DNA of 28,609 nucleotides, taken from positions 61,614-90,222 of the forward strand of contig DLQQ01000077.1 in assembly GCA_002477625.1 (NCBI GenBank), read 5' to 3'. A program made the translations under genes and the position numbers. The notes beneath the pieces are model-generated. The model did no database searches. It was not told the origin of the DNA and saw only the letters and a program-made list of their open reading frames with translations. Below are positions 15,543-24,700 of the stretch, piece after piece. The first letter of the stretch is position 1, and each line of letters begins with the position of its first letter. This DNA comes from Candidatus Arcticimaribacter sp. UBA7428. Its GTDB lineage: Bacteria > Bacteroidota > Bacteroidia > Flavobacteriales > Flavobacteriaceae.

Positions 15543-15962
15543 CTAGTTCAGATGGGTGTCTACAAAAGCTTTACAATAATTTTGTATTTCTAAACGCGTA
15601 GCTTCGAAAGCAGCTTCAATCTCAGTTTCAGTTCCTTTTAATTTCGAGGGGTCCGTAAAATTGTGATGTAATTTTAGCATTCCATTCCCAGTAAAAACAG
15701 GGCAATTTTCAGCGGCGTGATCACATACAGTCAGGATGTAGTCAAATGTGATGTTATCGTATTCCGAAACTAAATTAGAGGTGTTCTTCGAAAGGTCTAT
15801 TCCTACCTCACTCATGGTCTTTATCGCTCTCGGATTTACCCCATGGGTTTCTATCCCGGCACTGTATACCTCCAATTTTTCTTTTCCAAAATGTTGCATA
15901 AACCCGTGTGCAATTTGACTTCTACACGAGTTTCCTGTACAGACAATTAAAATTTTCTTCAT
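15543..15962 (-). CDS. Arsenate reductase, thioredoxin-coupled ArsC / low-Mr phosphatase fold
   Basis: A 139-residue protein of the low-molecular-weight protein-tyrosine-phosphatase fold. The P-loop is CTGNSCRS with Cys8 and Arg14 (CX5R). Cys80 and Cys87, in VCDHAAENCP, occupy the places of the Cys82/Cys89 redox relay of Staphylococcus plasmid pI258 ArsC, so arsenate reduction through thioredoxin is predicted rather than plain phosphatase activity. The ATG at 15962 overlaps the stop of the upstream dehydrogenase as ATGA and puts the P-loop directly after the first strand (MKKILIVC); a longer frame from 15998 would add 12 non-conserved residues. No arsR, arsB or acr3 gene is nearby. Confidence 0.9.
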   Translation of the reverse strand: MKKILIVCTGNSCRSQIAHGFMQHFGKEKLEVYSAGIETHGVNPRAIKTMSEVGIDLSKNTSNLVSEYDNITFDYILTVCDHAAENCPVFTGNGMLKLHHNFTDPSKLKGTETEIEAAFEATRLEIQNYCKAFVDTHLN

Positions 15963-16921
15963 GATTTGTTTTTTAGGTTTGTTCCAAAAGCAGAACATAT
16001 TTTTTCTGATATTATTTGCGCTAATTTGCTATGACTCTCCACGGTCCAACCTGCTACATGAGGACTGAGTATTACCTTTTCTGAGCCGAGTAAATATGAA
16101 AAACTGGGGTTATCTTTTTGTGCCTTAAATATATTTTCAAAGGAACTGCTCTCATATTCGAGAACGTCCAGTCCAGCTCCAAGAACTTTATTGTTTTTTA
16201 ATCCGGCTACCAAAGCATCGGTAACTACTGCACTTCCTCGAGCAGTGTTGAGTAACCAAAAATTATGTTTCATTTGGTTGATGAATTTCGTGTTTATCAT
16301 TCCAGCAGTCAGCGGAGTTTGAGGGGTGTGTAAACTCAGTACATCTGCAGTTGCTTGAATTTCCTCAAGAGAAACTTGAGTAGCTATTCCATCTTCTTCC
16401 ATCGGGAGGATATCATAATAAATCACTTGCTTTACATCAAAGCCCTGTAGTTTTTTAGCAAAACTTTTTCCCATGGTTCCATAGCCAATGATGCCAATGG
16501 TTTTTCCTTCAAGTTCAAGCCCACGATGTTCTTCGCGCAACCAGTTTCCTTGTCGAATGCTCTGGTTGCTAAGCTGTAATTTATTGAATAGAGAAAGCAG
16601 CATGCCCAACGCATGTTCTCCAACGGCATTGCTATTACCTAGGGGAGCTGCAAAAAGTTGAATACCTTTTTCGTCTGCTTTTGCTAGGTCTATATTTTCT
16701 ACTCCAGCACCCACCCGACCAATAAATTTTAAGTTAGTTGCCCGGTCTAAAAATGCGGCATCAAGAGGGAAACGACTTCGAATGATTACGCCTTCGAATT
16801 GGTCTATCCGTTTAAGAATTTCTTCTTTGGAATCCTTATATGCCAGGGTGTTTTTAAATCCAGCCTGAGCTAAATTATCTAATAAAAGCGGATGATTTTC
16901 ATCTACATGAAGCACGTGCAT
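15959..16921 (-). CDS. D-isomer-specific 2-hydroxyacid dehydrogenase (phosphoglycerate-dehydrogenase-like)
   Basis: A 320-residue NAD-dependent dehydrogenase of the D-2-hydroxyacid family. The Rossmann nucleotide-binding loop is GYGTMG (146-151). The catalytic set is recognisable: Arg228 in LLNTARGSAVV, a Glu at 255-257 in GLDVLEYESSS, and His288 in ILSPHVAGWT. It is too short for a C-terminal ACT domain, so it is not the full serine-regulated SerA; a 3-phosphoglycerate, glyoxylate or hydroxypyruvate substrate is possible. It sits 10 bases after mgtE and shares an ATGA with the arsC-like gene, in an operon otherwise dealing with translation and magnesium. Confidence 0.9.
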   Translation of the reverse strand: MHVLHVDENHPLLLDNLAQAGFKNTLAYKDSKEEILKRIDQFEGVIIRSRFPLDAAFLDRATNLKFIGRVGAGVENIDLAKADEKGIQLFAAPLGNSNAVGEHALGMLLSLFNKLQLSNQSIRQGNWLREEHRGLELEGKTIGIIGYGTMGKSFAKKLQGFDVKQVIYYDILPMEEDGIATQVSLEEIQATADVLSLHTPQTPLTAGMINTKFINQMKHNFWLLNTARGSAVVTDALVAGLKNNKVLGAGLDVLEYESSSFENIFKAQKDNPSFSYLLGSEKVILSPHVAGWTVESHSKLAQIISEKICSAFGTNLKNKS

Positions 16922-16931
16922 ACATTCGACC

Positions 16932-18290
16932 TTAAAATTCTAAAAAAGTTTGAGCAATGTAAAAGAAGAGATAGATTCCAAAAATATCGTTGGAGGTAGT
17001 AATGAATGGTCCTGTTGCAATTGCAGGGTCAATACCTCTTTTATTGAGGATGATGGGGACAAAAGTCCCGATCAAAGCAGCAACAATAATAACGCCCATC
17101 ATGGAGCCAGCTACGGTTAAACTTAGGACTAATTCTTGACCCATAATCCAACCAAAAATGATAAGAACAACAGCTAAGAAAAAACCATTGATAAGACTTA
17201 AACCAACCTCTTTGAGTAGTCTATTGATTAGTGATCCTTTTACAACATCGTTTGCCAGACCTTGCACAATAATAGCAGAAGATTGTACTCCAACATTTCC
17301 AGCCATCGCCGCAATCAATGGGGTGTAAAAAAACAAACTTCTTACCCGGGGTTGTGTCATGATCGTTTCAAAGTCTTTTAGAATAAAAACACTTCCCAAG
17401 CCACCGAGTAAACCTAAAAACAGCCAAGGCAAACGAGCTTTGGATAATTCAAAAATTGTATCATTCGCTTCTACATCATTCGAAATACCTGCGGCTAACT
17501 GATAGTCTTTATCGGCTTCTTCTTTGATTACATCAACAATATCATCGATGGTAATCCTTCCCAGAAGCTCTTGTTTGTTGTTTACAACTGGAATAGCTTC
17601 TAAATCGTATTTGGACATGATTTTAGCGACCTCCTCGACGTCTTCTCCCACGTCGACAAAGTCAACCTTTGGGATATAAATATCTTTTACTTTTGCCTTA
17701 GAATTTGCAGTCAAAAGGTCCTTTAAAGAGAGCCTTCCGATGAGTTTGTTTTTCGTATTTACAACATAGATCGAATGTACACGAGTAACATATTCGGCTT
17801 GTGCGCGCATCTCGTTTACACATTTGAGTACACTGAGGTCTTCTTGAACTTTCACTAATTCTTTAGCCATAAGTGCCCCAGCAGTATTCTCTTCATAGGT
17901 CAATAACTCTCGAATATCCTTCAAGTGTTCACTGTCAGAAATTTCGGACATTACTTTTTCTTGCCTTTCTTCTGGGAGTTCAGCAATTAGGTCAGCTGCG
18001 TCATCCGTATCCAGCTCTTCAATCTCCTCTGCAATTTCTTTAGCGGAAAGTTGAATTAAGATTTTCTCTCTAAAGTCTTCGTCAATTTCAGCTAAAGCAT
18101 CTGCTGTTTTTTCACTGTCGAGAAGTTTAACCAGATATACAGCATCATCAATGGAAAGACTTTCGGCTATTTCGGCAATATCTGCGTAATGGACATCAGC
18201 CAGTTTAAAGATCAATTTTTTGTCTGCTCGTTTTTCAACAAGAGATTTAATGAGCTCTAAAGTGTCTTTATCAAGAAGAAATTTGGCCAT
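16932..18290 (-). CDS. mgtE: Magnesium transporter MgtE
   Basis: A 452-residue Mg2+ channel of the inner membrane. The cytosolic N-domain (about 1-130) has the family's acidic, helical repeats ([22 protein letters not shown]). A tandem CBS region follows (about 135-255; [21 protein letters not shown] and [18 protein letters not shown]), and then five membrane helices from about 285 ([18 protein letters not shown]). The pore-lining signature [16 protein letters not shown] is present. Domain order and length match the Thermus MgtE family. The start overlaps the rsmA 3' end by 20 bases, indicating translation coupled to rsmA. Confidence 0.96.
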   Translation of the reverse strand: MAKFLLDKDTLELIKSLVEKRADKKLIFKLADVHYADIAEIAESLSIDDAVYLVKLLDSEKTADALAEIDEDFREKILIQLSAKEIAEEIEELDTDDAADLIAELPEERQEKVMSEISDSEHLKDIRELLTYEENTAGALMAKELVKVQEDLSVLKCVNEMRAQAEYVTRVHSIYVVNTKNKLIGRLSLKDLLTANSKAKVKDIYIPKVDFVDVGEDVEEVAKIMSKYDLEAIPVVNNKQELLGRITIDDIVDVIKEEADKDYQLAAGISNDVEANDTIFELSKARLPWLFLGLLGGLGSVFILKDFETIMTQPRVRSLFFYTPLIAAMAGNVGVQSSAIIVQGLANDVVKGSLINRLLKEVGLSLINGFFLAVVLIIFGWIMGQELVLSLTVAGSMMGVIIVAALIGTFVPIILNKRGIDPAIATGPFITTSNDIFGIYLFFYIAQTFLEF

Positions 18291-19056
18291 CTTCGATTTT
18301 TTGAGTCAATGCTATAAAATCGTCTCCCGAAAGTTTTTCGGGTCGTAGGTCAAAGATACTATCTTCTGTAATATTTATGGGTAGTTGTAGTGTTTTTAAA
18401 CTGTTACGAATAGTTTTTCTTCTTTGTTGAAAACTCATTTTTACAATTTTAAAAAGAAGTTGTTCGTTACAGGGGAGGGTATAATTTTCTTTTCGCCTGA
18501 GTGTAAGTACCCCAGAATCTACCTTTGGCGGTGGACTGAATACATTGGGAGGGACTGTAAACTCATAAGTAGCAGTATAGAATAGTTGTGCTAAAACTGA
18601 CAATATTCCATATTTTTTTGTTCCAGGGGGTTCACAAATACGTTCTGCAACTTCTTTTTGAAACATCCCTGAGAAAAAAGGGATTTGTGCTCTATTTTCA
18701 ATCGTTTTAAAAACAATTTGTGTCGAGATATTATAGGGGAAATTCCCAATGATTGCAAAAGGCTCTTTGTCAAAGAGATTCTCTAAGTTATATTCTAAAA
18801 AATCACCCTCGATTATGTTCTGGTGTTGAAGTGGGTATTTGTTTTTAAGGTAGACTATTGAATCTCGGTCAATCTCGATGAGGTGAACATTGCCTTTTTC
18901 GAAAGGCAGGTATTGGGTGAGAACACCCATTCCTGGGCCTATTTCAAGTACTTTTTCGAAGGTGTCAAAGCAAAGCGTTTGGGCGATCTTTTCTGCAATG
19001 CTGAGGTCTTTTAAAAAATGTTGGCCTAGTTTTTTTTTGGCACGTACCGCTTTCAT
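18271..19056 (-). CDS. rsmA: 16S rRNA (adenine1518-N6/adenine1519-N6)-dimethyltransferase
   Basis: RsmA (KsgA) dimethylates two adjacent adenines in the loop of helix 45 of 16S rRNA during late 30S maturation. The protein has 261 residues. It shows [10 protein letters not shown] (8-17), the SAM-binding motif [11 protein letters not shown] (37-47), the acidic EIDRD, and the catalytic motif [10 protein letters not shown] (105-112). The C-terminal domain keeps [14 protein letters not shown] and [10 protein letters not shown]. Its start overlaps the DUF4286 stop (TAATG) and its end overlaps mgtE by 20 bases, so all three are tightly packed in one transcript. Confidence 0.97.
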   Translation of the reverse strand: MKAVRAKKKLGQHFLKDLSIAEKIAQTLCFDTFEKVLEIGPGMGVLTQYLPFEKGNVHLIEIDRDSIVYLKNKYPLQHQNIIEGDFLEYNLENLFDKEPFAIIGNFPYNISTQIVFKTIENRAQIPFFSGMFQKEVAERICEPPGTKKYGILSVLAQLFYTATYEFTVPPNVFSPPPKVDSGVLTLRRKENYTLPCNEQLLFKIVKMSFQQRRKTIRNSLKTLQLPINITEDSIFDLRPEKLSGDDFIALTQKIEDGQISS

Positions 19057-19367
19057 TAAAGGACAGTTATTTGTTCCAGTTCTGTTCTAAACGATAGTAT
19101 GCGCTCGCCAAATTTATCAAGTGCCTGTTTTTTGAGTCGATCAGCATCAGCTTTCTGGTAGTTTTCAAATTCAGCTCTGCTGTTGCAATGGTATTGAGTA
19201 GCATAGCTAGTACCCCCCAATTCATCTTCTGTGATAACCTTAAAGATTATGGCTTTCTTGAATTTCCCAGTTTGTATCATTTGTGGGATATGTTCTATAT
19301 TCATCCACTCCAGCCACTGATTTTCAATGCTAGGTTCTACATGTGTGGTTACGTTGTATATAAACAT
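19056..19367 (-). CDS. DUF4286 family protein
   Basis: A 103-residue conserved protein of unknown function found in Bacteroidota. It is predicted to fold as a small ferredoxin-like/dimeric alpha-beta barrel: it opens with [21 protein letters not shown], then [20 protein letters not shown], and ends with FRTELEQI. The layout resembles antibiotic-monooxygenase-like domains, but no catalytic residues can be assigned. There is no signal peptide or membrane segment. It begins nine bases after serS and overlaps rsmA (TAATG), which suggests a housekeeping or translation-related role; this is inference only. Confidence 0.85.
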   Translation of the reverse strand: MFIYNVTTHVEPSIENQWLEWMNIEHIPQMIQTGKFKKAIIFKVITEDELGGTSYATQYHCNSRAEFENYQKADADRLKKQALDKFGERILSFRTELEQITVL

Positions 19368-19376
19368 AAAATTGTT

Positions 19377-20648
19377 TTAGGAGATCAAATCAAAACCGGT
19401 GTAGGGAATAAGTACTTTCGGGATTTTAATTCCTTCTGCTGTCTGACAATTTTCAAGTATTCCGGCAAGTACTCTTGGAAGTGCTAATGAGCTTCCATTA
19501 AGGGTATGCACCAAATGTTTACTTCCGTCTTTTTCTTTGTATCTCAAATGTAAACGCTCCGACTGAAAACTTTCGAAAGTAGAAACGGAGCTAATCTCTA
19601 GCCAGCGATCTTGAGCGGTCGAAAACAATTCAAAGTCATAGGTCAATGCAGAAGTAAAACCTAAGTCTCCAGCGCATAGTCTAAGAATTCGATACGGTAT
19701 TTCAAGTTCAACAAGAATGTCCCGAATGTGGTCTACCATTGCGGTAAGTGCGGCTTCAGAATGTTCAGGTTTTTCTAAACGAATAATTTCAACTTTGTCA
19801 AACTGATGCAAACGATTCAATCCGCGGACATGAGAACCATAGCTTCCTGCTTCTCTTCTGAAGCATGGAGTGTAACCCGTTAGGCAGATAGGAAGTTGTT
19901 TTTCGTCTAAAAGTTCATCCCTAAAAATATTGGTAAGCGGAACCTCTGCTGTAGGGATTAAGTATAAATCATCACCCGTTACATGATACATTTGGCCTTC
20001 TTTGTCGGGTAATTGTCCCGTTCCATATCCAGAAAGCTCGTTAACTAAATGGGGTACTTGGGTTTCTTGATATCCTGCAGCTGAGTTTTTATCTAAAAAA
20101 TAATTGATCAGCGCACGTTGCAAACGAGCACCCTTACCCGTATACACAGGAAAGCCAGCACCCGTTATTTTACTTCCAAGCTCGAAGTCGATGAGGTTGT
20201 ATTTTTTAGCTAGTTCCCAATGCGGTAAAGCATCACTAGAAAGAGCAGGGATAGTACCACCACGTTCAGTTTCAACATTATCTTCTTCGCTTGTTCCAGC
20301 CGGAACAATGTCTTTAGGGGTGTTTGGAATTTGAAGACGAAATGCGCGTAATTGGACTTCGGTTTCTTGCAGCACTTCTTGTAAGTTTTTTGAACTATTC
20401 TTAAGAGTAGCCGAGCGCTCCTTTAAGCCTTGAGCTTTTTGAGCTTCACCATTCTTGAAGAGTTGCCCGATTTCTTTTGCAAGACTATTGGCCTCCGCAA
20501 GTTGCTGGTCCAGATCTGTTTGTGTTTTTCTTCGAACTTCATCCAATTCAAGTAATTGATCGATAAGATCAACATCCTTGAAATTTCTTTTTTCAAGCGC
20601 TTTTAAAACGGCTTCTTTATGTTCTCTGAGGTATTTTAATTGTAGCAT
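19377..20648 (-). CDS. serS: Seryl-tRNA synthetase
   Basis: A class II synthetase that charges tRNA-Ser. The 423 residues comprise an N-terminal two-helix coiled-coil arm (about 25-100), which grips the long variable arm of tRNA-Ser, and the catalytic domain. The latter contains motif 2 (CFRREAGSYGSHVRGLNRLHQF) and motif 3 (LNGSSLALPRVLAGILEN), plus the TAEVPLTN and serine-pocket segments. The start MLQLKYLREHKEAVLKAL is family-typical. A perfect -7 element (TACCTTTG) lies 21 bases ahead, in the 40-base gap after ribF. It heads the operon serS-DUF4286-rsmA-mgtE-dehydrogenase-arsC. Confidence 0.97.
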   Translation of the reverse strand: MLQLKYLREHKEAVLKALEKRNFKDVDLIDQLLELDEVRRKTQTDLDQQLAEANSLAKEIGQLFKNGEAQKAQGLKERSATLKNSSKNLQEVLQETEVQLRAFRLQIPNTPKDIVPAGTSEEDNVETERGGTIPALSSDALPHWELAKKYNLIDFELGSKITGAGFPVYTGKGARLQRALINYFLDKNSAAGYQETQVPHLVNELSGYGTGQLPDKEGQMYHVTGDDLYLIPTAEVPLTNIFRDELLDEKQLPICLTGYTPCFRREAGSYGSHVRGLNRLHQFDKVEIIRLEKPEHSEAALTAMVDHIRDILVELEIPYRILRLCAGDLGFTSALTYDFELFSTAQDRWLEISSVSTFESFQSERLHLRYKEKDGSKHLVHTLNGSSLALPRVLAGILENCQTAEGIKIPKVLIPYTGFDLIS

Positions 20649-20669
20649 AAGTCCAATTATATCGTATTA

Positions 20670-20677
20670 CAAAGGTA
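20670..20677 (-). promoter_or_regulatory. Putative -7 element of the serS operon
   Basis: TACCTTTG on the minus strand is a perfect TAnnTTTG, ending 21 bases before the serS ATG (20648) and lying just after the ribF stop. No clear -33 TTG is seen. Confidence 0.45.
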
Positions 20678-20688
20678 TTGTTTTCAGG

Positions 20689-21630
20689 TTAGTCTTCTGA
20701 TTTTTCAGAATCAAATAACCCCATGCAGATTTTTTTATCTTCTTGAAGTTGTTTTTGAAGTGCTTCTAAGGAATCAAATTTTTGTTCTTCTCTGAGTTTG
20801 GTTCGTATTTCTATAGCCAAAGTTTGTTGGTAAATGTCGTTATCAAACTCGAAAAAATGAACTTCTATGGTTCTGTTATCACCCCCCACGGTTGGTCGAA
20901 CTCCAATATTCATCATTCCAAAAATATGTTTTCCATCAATTACCGATTGAATGCGATAAACTCCGTTGGGTGGGCAAAGTTTGTAGGTTTCTTTTATTTC
21001 AATATTGGCCGTTGGAAAGCCAATTGTTCGCCCTAAACCAGCCCCTTTGGATACAGTCCCTGTAAGTAAATAAGGTCTGTTTAAGTAGGTGTTAACCCGT
21101 TCTATATCCCCTTCGATTAAGGCGGTTCTTATTTTTGTAGAACTAATGTTTACCGATGAAATTTCTTGGGCAGGAATTTCTTCTACTTCAAAGTTATAGA
21201 CTGAACTGAACTGATGTAAGTCTTGAATTGACGCTTCTCGATTTCTGCCAAAACGATGGTCGTACCCAATGATTACTTTCGATATTTTAAAGGTGTTGAC
21301 CAGTAAATCTCTTGTAAACTCCAATGGAGTTAATCTAGAAAATTCTTTAGAAAAAGGATGAATAACCAGTATATCAATACCTAAAGAAGCAAGTATTTTT
21401 TGTTTTTCTTCGAGTGTGTCGATTAGCTGTATAGAACTGTCTTTTTGTAAAACCATTCGTGGATGTGGGAAAAAAGTAAGAACTACGGCTAGGTGGCCTT
21501 TTTCTTTTGCTTGGGAAACTAAATTGCGAATGATTTTTTGATGTCCAATATGAACGCCATCGAAGGTTCCAATGGTCAGAAGACTCGGTGTGTCTTCTTT
21601 ATAATTCTCAATGTCAGATACAATTTTCAC
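20689..21630 (-). CDS. ribF: Bifunctional riboflavin kinase / FAD synthetase
   Basis: RibF converts riboflavin to FMN and FMN to FAD. In 313 residues it carries an N-terminal FMN-adenylyltransferase domain with GTFDGVHIGH (21-30), VIGYDHRFGRNR (119-130) and ISSTKIR (162-168). From about residue 185 follows the riboflavin kinase domain, with GRTIGFPTANI at 200-210. The gene starts with GTG (CAC at 21628-21630 on the plus strand), giving MKIVSDIENY ahead of the first strand, as in homologues. A perfect -7 element lies 29 bases upstream. It is divergent from the metzincin gene; the two -7 elements are 35 bases apart. Confidence 0.96.
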   Translation of the reverse strand: MKIVSDIENYKEDTPSLLTIGTFDGVHIGHQKIIRNLVSQAKEKGHLAVVLTFFPHPRMVLQKDSSIQLIDTLEEKQKILASLGIDILVIHPFSKEFSRLTPLEFTRDLLVNTFKISKVIIGYDHRFGRNREASIQDLHQFSSVYNFEVEEIPAQEISSVNISSTKIRTALIEGDIERVNTYLNRPYLLTGTVSKGAGLGRTIGFPTANIEIKETYKLCPPNGVYRIQSVIDGKHIFGMMNIGVRPTVGGDNRTIEVHFFEFDNDIYQQTLAIEIRTKLREEQKFDSLEALQKQLQEDKKICMGLFDSEKSED

Positions 21631-21659
21631 TAAAAACAGCTGTATTTTGATATGCGCTA

Positions 21660-21667
21660 CAAAACTA
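21660..21667 (-). promoter_or_regulatory. Putative -7 element of ribF
   Basis: TAGTTTTG on the minus strand is a perfect TAnnTTTG, 29 bases ahead of the ribF GTG. A T-rich stretch (TTTA) lies about 17 bases upstream of it as a possible -33 element. Confidence 0.5.
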
Positions 21668-21702
21668 TGATTTTTAGACTTAAATAAAGGCTATAATTAT
21701 TG

Positions 21703-21710
21703 TATGTTTG
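21703..21710 (+). promoter_or_regulatory. Putative -7 element of the metzincin gene
   Basis: TATGTTTG is a perfect TAnnTTTG, 28 bases ahead of the GTG start at 21739. The -33 region is weak (TTTTTAG at 21671-21677, spacing about 25). Confidence 0.45.
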
Positions 21711-21738
21711 GAATAGAATCAAAATTTAATTCCTTTTT

Positions 21739-24700
21739 GTGAAAAGTCGTTTCACCTTATTTTTATTTTTTCTGGCAATTTCATTTTCTGTAAATGCCCA
21801 AGATCTTTGGATTTTTGAAAACGATTCTCCGGGACTTTCAAAAGGAATGCGTTTCGACAGTAACAACCCTATCCAAACAGTATCATTAGATCGAAGCCAA
21901 CTGGATGCTTTTATCACTAAAATTGATTCACAATCGAGCTTTTTAAAAACTGAGCAAATCACCATTGTTTTTCCAAACGAGTTTGGTCAGTCTGAAAAAT
22001 TCAGTGTACGCAACGCAGCTCTTCTTTCTTCTAAACTATCGGAAAAGCACTCAAACATTAAAACCTTTGTTGGAACAAGTTTATCTCGAAAAAATGTTGG
22101 TATTCGTTGGAGTGTTTCTCCTATGGGAGTAAATGCAATGATTGATTCCCCTGAAGGGCAATTTTTTGTACAACCGGATCGGACTGGGGGTAAAAATAAA
22201 CACCTTTTTTATAAACGAGGCGGCACTCTTTACGATGATTTTGAACCCTTGAATTGCTTGGTTACTGAAGATAAAACTACTAAAAAAAGTGCAACTCAAA
22301 CCAAAGTTCAACGCAAACAAACTTCGAAATCTTCTTCTGATCAAACCCTAAAAACATATCGAATTGCGGTTTCTGCTACAGGAGAATTTACCCAGTATTG
22401 GGGAGATGATGATGATACAAATGGGACTAACAAAGAGGATGCTTATGCTAAGATAATTAGTACAATTAACCGAATCAACCAGGTTTTTCAAATTGATTTG
22501 GGAGTGCAACTTCAATTAGTTTCTGATGTAAACTTGTTGTTTGACGACCCCGATACAGATCCTTACGGAGATGATTTTAATGATGAGATTCAAGAAGTAC
22601 TTACCGATTCAATAGGAGAGGTGAACTACGATTTAGGACATTTGTTTGATTTTGGAGTTCCCGATGGGAATGCCGGGTCAGTAGGTAATGTCTGTCGAGA
22701 TGGATTTAAAGGCTCAGCCTATACGTCTCATCCTTTTGTTGATACCACAGAAATAGGAGCTTTTTTGAACGATTATTTTGACATTGACTTTGTTGCACAT
22801 GAAATTGGGCATCAATTTGGAGGGTATCACACCTTTTCATTTGAAACGGGCGTAGCCGGAGTAAATAGTGAGCCTGGAAGTGGATCAACTATTATGGCTT
22901 ATGCTGGTGTAACGGCAGAAGACAATGTTCAGAATCATAGTGATCCTTATTTTCATTACAACAGCATTAAGAACATTCAAGACTATTTGGCCAGAAACAG
23001 CTGCCAAGTGTCTACTCCAATAACAAATCAGCCACCACATGTTTCTGCTGGGCAAGAAGTAAGCATTCCTATTGGTACAGCCTATACATTAGAGGCTATT
23101 GCTTCTGATCCAGATGATGATGCACTGACCTATTGCTGGGAGCAATTGAATAGCGGTTTAGTGACGCGCGATAATTTTGGTCCTTATAATCAGTCGGGAT
23201 CAAGCAATCGATCTTTTCCCCCTACCAATTCCCCAATCCGTACGGTCCCATCAATGTCCAGGGTTTTAGCCAATCAATTGATTCAAACGAATCCACGGTT
23301 TCCAAACGACTGGCAAACAGTTTCTTTGGTCGGGAGAACGCAGCTTTGGGGCGTGACCGTTCGTGACCGATCAGAAACAAGTGCTTCTGGTGTAGGTCAG
23401 ACCGATCAAGACACAAGAATAATAAATGTAATAGAACGTGCTGGTCCATTCGAGATAAGCTCGCCTGTATCCAATACGATAACTTGGCAAACAGGGGCAC
23501 ATGAAGTGATCTTATGGGATGTTGCAAATACCGATCAAGCTCCAATCAATACACAAACGGTATCGATTTATTTGTCTTCAGATAATGGTCAAAATTTCGA
23601 CACCCTTTTGGTCTCAAATACTTTGAATGATGGTCGCTTTGACTTTGTTGTGCCTCCCAACATCAATTCTACAAATGTTCGAATAAAGATTGTTCCAGAC
23701 AATGGAATTTATTTTGCAGTGAACAATGATCGCTTTAGTATTTTAGAGCGCCCCTTCGCAACCCCTTTTCAGGTACTTTCTAAAACAGCTTGTGATCTTG
23801 AACCCGTATCATTTGATTTTATACTCAATCGATACCAAGAATTTGAAGGCGCGGTAGACCTTACTTTAATTAATGTCCCAGATGGAATTACGTATTCGAT
23901 TAATACGGTTTCATCTACAGCGGATCAGCAACAAGGAACCATTAGTTTTACGAAAACATCCAATATAGCTCCTGGTATTTATACAATGACTTTAGTTTCA
24001 AGCGCAGGATCTTCCGAAGCCCAGCAAATTTTTCAGTATATCCACCAACAAAGCACGGTACAGACTCCAACCGGATTGAGTCCGAATGCATCTGACGATC
24101 TTCAGTTGATAAAGCCAGTTTTGAGCTGGGAATCCGATGAAAATGTGGATCAATATACTGTTGAATTGTCCTTGTCCAATACCTTTGATTCGATTGTCGT
24201 TTCAACAACGACTAAAGAATCAAACTTCACTCCTTTAGAAAATCTTGCAAGTGAAACAAGGTTCTATTGGCGGGTCAAAGGAAGGAATTCATGTGGAGAA
24301 AGTAACTATTCAGAAGTTCAAAACTTCACAACTGATTTTCTCGATTGTAGTCCAATCGGTGCAGTAAACCTCCCCAGAAACCTAATAGACGCAGGTTCAG
24401 GTAAAAGTGGTATTACGTTTGCTGATGTTTATATGGCGAATGATTCTGTTATAAGTGATGTCAATATCGAAGTGAGTATTCAGCACACCTACTTGTCCGA
24501 TATGATCCTTACACTAGTTGCACCTGATGGAACAGAAGTTATATTGGCCAGAAATATTGGAGGGGCACGCTCAAATTTAGTAAATACTGTTTTCGACCAA
24601 GAGGCAATCAATTTGATTGAAGATGGTTCAGCACCCTATACAGGATCATTTGTCCCAACGGGTGACTTGACTGTTTTTAATGGACAATCTTCCTTTGGAA

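Noticed and set aside
15963..15998. Longer arsC start at 15998
   Set aside because: Adds 12 residues of no family character; the ATGA overlap and the normal P-loop position support 15962.
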